Source: Desulfosarcina sp.
GTDB lineage: Bacteria; Desulfobacterota; Desulfobacteria; Desulfobacterales; Desulfosarcinaceae
Assembly (NCBI GenBank): GCA_018224455.1
Contig: JAGTUY010000457.1
Coordinates: 1 to 7,406, forward strand
Reading direction: 5' to 3'
DNA length: 7,406 bases
Below the pieces are notes generated by a model. That model ran no database searches, had not been told where the DNA came from, and worked only from the letters and a program-made list of their open reading frames with translations. Positions 6,551 through 7,406 of this stretch are shown here, in pieces (within the stretch, counting starts at the first letter, position 1; every line of letters begins with the position of its first letter). The translations under genes were made by a program, and so were the position numbers.

Positions 6551-6667
6551 ATGAATGCCATCCTGCTGGTTGAATGGGTATCGTTTCTAAGAACGCAAGG
6601 TGTCCAGCAGGCGATCTGCGGTTTGTCCAAAAGGATTGATGAGCGGTTTTTGGAAAGGCAAGCGTGA
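6551..6667 (+). CDS. Possible small ORF, 38 residues, unknown
   Basis: From ATG 6551 (or ATG 6545) the frame reads an amphipathic, helix-like peptide including LLVEWVSFLRTQGVQQAI and ends KRIDERFLERQA. Composition looks protein-like, but there is no ribosome binding site: the upstream bases are pyrimidine-rich. The frame stays open back to TAG at 6506. It is more likely the tail of a lost gene than an expressed small protein. No family recognised. Confidence 0.2.
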   Translation: MNAILLVEWVSFLRTQGVQQAICGLSKRIDERFLERQA

Positions 6668-6699
6668 TGCTTGCGAATGGTGAAGGCACCCGTTCCGAT

Positions 6700-6738
6700 A
6701 AAAAAAGGGCATCCCTACATTTATGAGGAATGCCCTTT
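6700..6738 (-). terminator. Intrinsic terminator of the cold shock gene
   Basis: On the minus strand AAAGGGCATTCCT (rightmost) pairs with AGGGATGCCCTTT across a nine-base loop (6717-6725), 13 pairs with one mismatch. The stem is followed directly by a run of T (A-run at 6700-6706 on the plus strand). It begins 18 bases after the csp stop, which fits well. Confidence 0.85.
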
Positions 6739-6755
6739 CTGTTTCGAGAATAATC

Positions 6756-6956
6756 TTAGATTACGGTGACATTCGAAGCGGAAGGGCCTTTCGGGCCTTG
6801 CTCGATATCAAAGGACACGCGATCGCCGTCGTTGAGGGATTTAAAACCGGTCGCATTGATCGCCGAATGATGAACAAATACATCTGCTCCATCTTCCTGC
6901 TCTATGAAACCAAATCCTTTTGAGTCGTTAAACCACTTAACAATTCCATTGGTCAT
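6756..6956 (-). CDS. Cold shock protein (CspA family)
   Basis: A 66-residue single-domain cold shock protein, the normal family length. It is a five-strand beta-barrel that binds single-stranded RNA and DNA and acts as an RNA chaperone in the cytoplasm. The N-terminus NGIVKWFNDSKGFGFI contains RNP1 (KGFGFI, residues 13-18) and DVFVHHSAI contains RNP2 (about 25-32), with the RNA-stacking aromatic residues in place. The end, GPKGPSASNVTVI, is typical. The ATG at 6956 is chosen because AAAGGAGG (6965-6972, minus strand) lies eight bases before it and because the family starts here; the frame extends upstream to 7058 but that is leader. A long leader and a good terminator surround it, so it is probably a single-gene transcript. 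The exact Csp paralogue cannot be named. Confidence 0.96.
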   Translation of the reverse strand: MTNGIVKWFNDSKGFGFIEQEDGADVFVHHSAINATGFKSLNDGDRVSFDIEQGPKGPSASNVTVI

Positions 6957-7108
6957 AATAACATCCTCCTTTCTTATAATTTTCAACGTCACAGACTGGA
7001 GGGTGCCACTTTGACAAATGGTATTTTCCTGCAGAAAGGAACTATCCCACAAATTCAATGGGACTTAATTGATTAACACCATTGTAAGCTTTAAAATCGA
7101 TAAAGCAA
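6957..7108 (-). promoter_or_regulatory. Probable promoter and long 5' leader of the cold shock gene
   Basis: Reading the minus strand, TTGCTT (7103-7108) and TACAAT (7081-7086) are separated by 16 bases. An A/T-rich tract lies upstream (7111-7136), resembling an UP element. Transcription would start near 7074, giving a leader of nearly 120 bases before the ATG. Long, structured leaders are typical of cspA-type cold-inducible genes, where they control stability and translation. Strand and placement are supported; the -35 match is weak (three of six). Confidence 0.45.
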
Positions 7109-7139
7109 GCTAAATAATTATTATTTTTTAAAATAAGGG

Positions 7140-7406
7140 GTGAACATAAATAAAAGAGTGAAAGAACGTAATGATAATAGAATATTTGTCGCCAAAGAAC
7201 TGCCACGCTACATTCATCTCAACCCGGTCCGGGCCAAAATGGTGCCGTCCCCGGAACAATATGCGTGGACCAGTTACCGTTTCTATATTTGTGCGATTCT
7301 GCCGTGGCCCAATCCTGCTCACGGTTTTTAAATGAGATCAAGGCGGATCGCCGTCTGAGACGTCAGGTGGATAAAATTGAGAAAATGATCACGATGTTGA
7401 ATGTGG
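7140..7406 (+). pseudogene. RAYT-type (Y1_Tnp) transposase remnant, runs off the window
   Basis: Remains of a REP-associated tyrosine transposase / IS200-like family gene. One frame, open from GTG 7140, carries the diagnostic ELPRYIHLNPVRAKMV block and the following EQYAWTSYRFY (about 7194-7287), the end of the Y1_Tnp domain. The catalytic HUH part expected upstream is absent; the DNA before 7140 is A/T-rich and belongs to the csp promoter area. At about 7288 the homology jumps frame. A different frame then reads CDSAVAQSCSRF and EIKADRRLRRQVDKIEKMI up to the window end, which resembles the C-terminal helix-turn-helix tail of this family. An out-of-frame deletion therefore removed the segment between. 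The first frame stops at 7329-7331. The gene cannot make a working transposase. The Y1_Tnp block is confident; the tail assignment is moderate. Confidence 0.75.

Larger units (their letters stand above)
6254..6698. other. 445-base gap with no convincing gene
   Basis: No family match was recognised on either strand. Two short open stretches look mildly protein-like and are listed separately (6349-6504 on the minus strand and 6551-6667 on the plus strand). Short hairpins occur: CCTGCTGG (6562-6569) with CCAGCAGG (6604-6611), and GCAAGC-GTGAT-GCTTGC (6658-6674). Neither is followed by a T-run. The region may hold gene remnants or regulatory DNA. Confidence 0.5.

Noticed and set aside
6355..6573. 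72-codon plus-strand frame in the gap
   Set aside because: Composition is rich in Cys, Arg and Pro as in shadow frames, there is no ribosome site, and no family is recognised.
6957..7058. N-terminal extension of the cold shock protein to 100 residues
   Set aside because: The family starts at the ATG at 6956, which has a perfect ribosome site; the extension is untranslated leader.
7128..7322. 64-codon minus-strand frame opposite the transposase remnant
   Set aside because: The opposite strand carries the recognisable YIHLNPVRA block; this is its antisense.

Overview
The window looks like ordinary chromosomal DNA from a Gram-negative anaerobe. The best guess is a sulfate-reducing Desulfobacterota of the Desulfosarcina/Desulfobacteraceae kind. 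This is inferred from the gene mix (a winged-helix protein with two ferredoxin-type cluster motifs, a flavoredoxin-like flavin reductase, a class III cyclase remnant, a RAYT transposase remnant) and from moderately high GC with strong AAGGAGG-type ribosome binding sites. No rRNA, tRNA, CRISPR array or intact mobile element was seen.

Left part (1-1974, + strand): the window opens inside hutI, imidazolonepropionase of histidine degradation, which lacks about 75 N-terminal residues because of the window edge. Directly behind it lies a decayed membrane-anchored HAMP/class III adenylate cyclase gene (1046-1529). It has an in-frame stop, a frame change and a large deletion in the catalytic domain. 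An intact OsmC/YhfA-family gene (1567-1974) follows in the same frame as the HAMP part of the remnant.

Middle (2091-4391, + strand): a single 523-residue gene encodes a HisH-HisF fusion, the whole imidazole glycerol phosphate synthase of histidine biosynthesis in one chain. It has the long HisF insertions characteristic of the fungal/plant HIS7 type. A lipoprotein of unknown function with an aromatic-rich central patch follows.

Right-middle (4404-6253): a flavin reductase/flavoredoxin-like gene (- strand) is divergent from a 387-residue protein (+ strand) that joins a winged-helix domain, an unusual middle cysteine cluster and two 4Fe-4S motifs. A long inverted repeat sits between them. The pair may be a redox-linked unit, but this is inference.

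Right end (6254-7406): 445 bases without a convincing gene, containing two short open stretches, then a cold shock protein gene (- strand) with a good terminator, ribosome binding site and probable long leader. Last is the wreck of a RAYT-type (Y1_Tnp) transposase, broken by an out-of-frame internal deletion and running off the window.

I do not see a multi-gene defence system or other clearly new system. The items most worth a second look are the eukaryote-type HisHF fusion, the winged-helix ferredoxin with its divergent flavin reductase, the inverted repeat between those two, and the two gene fossils.
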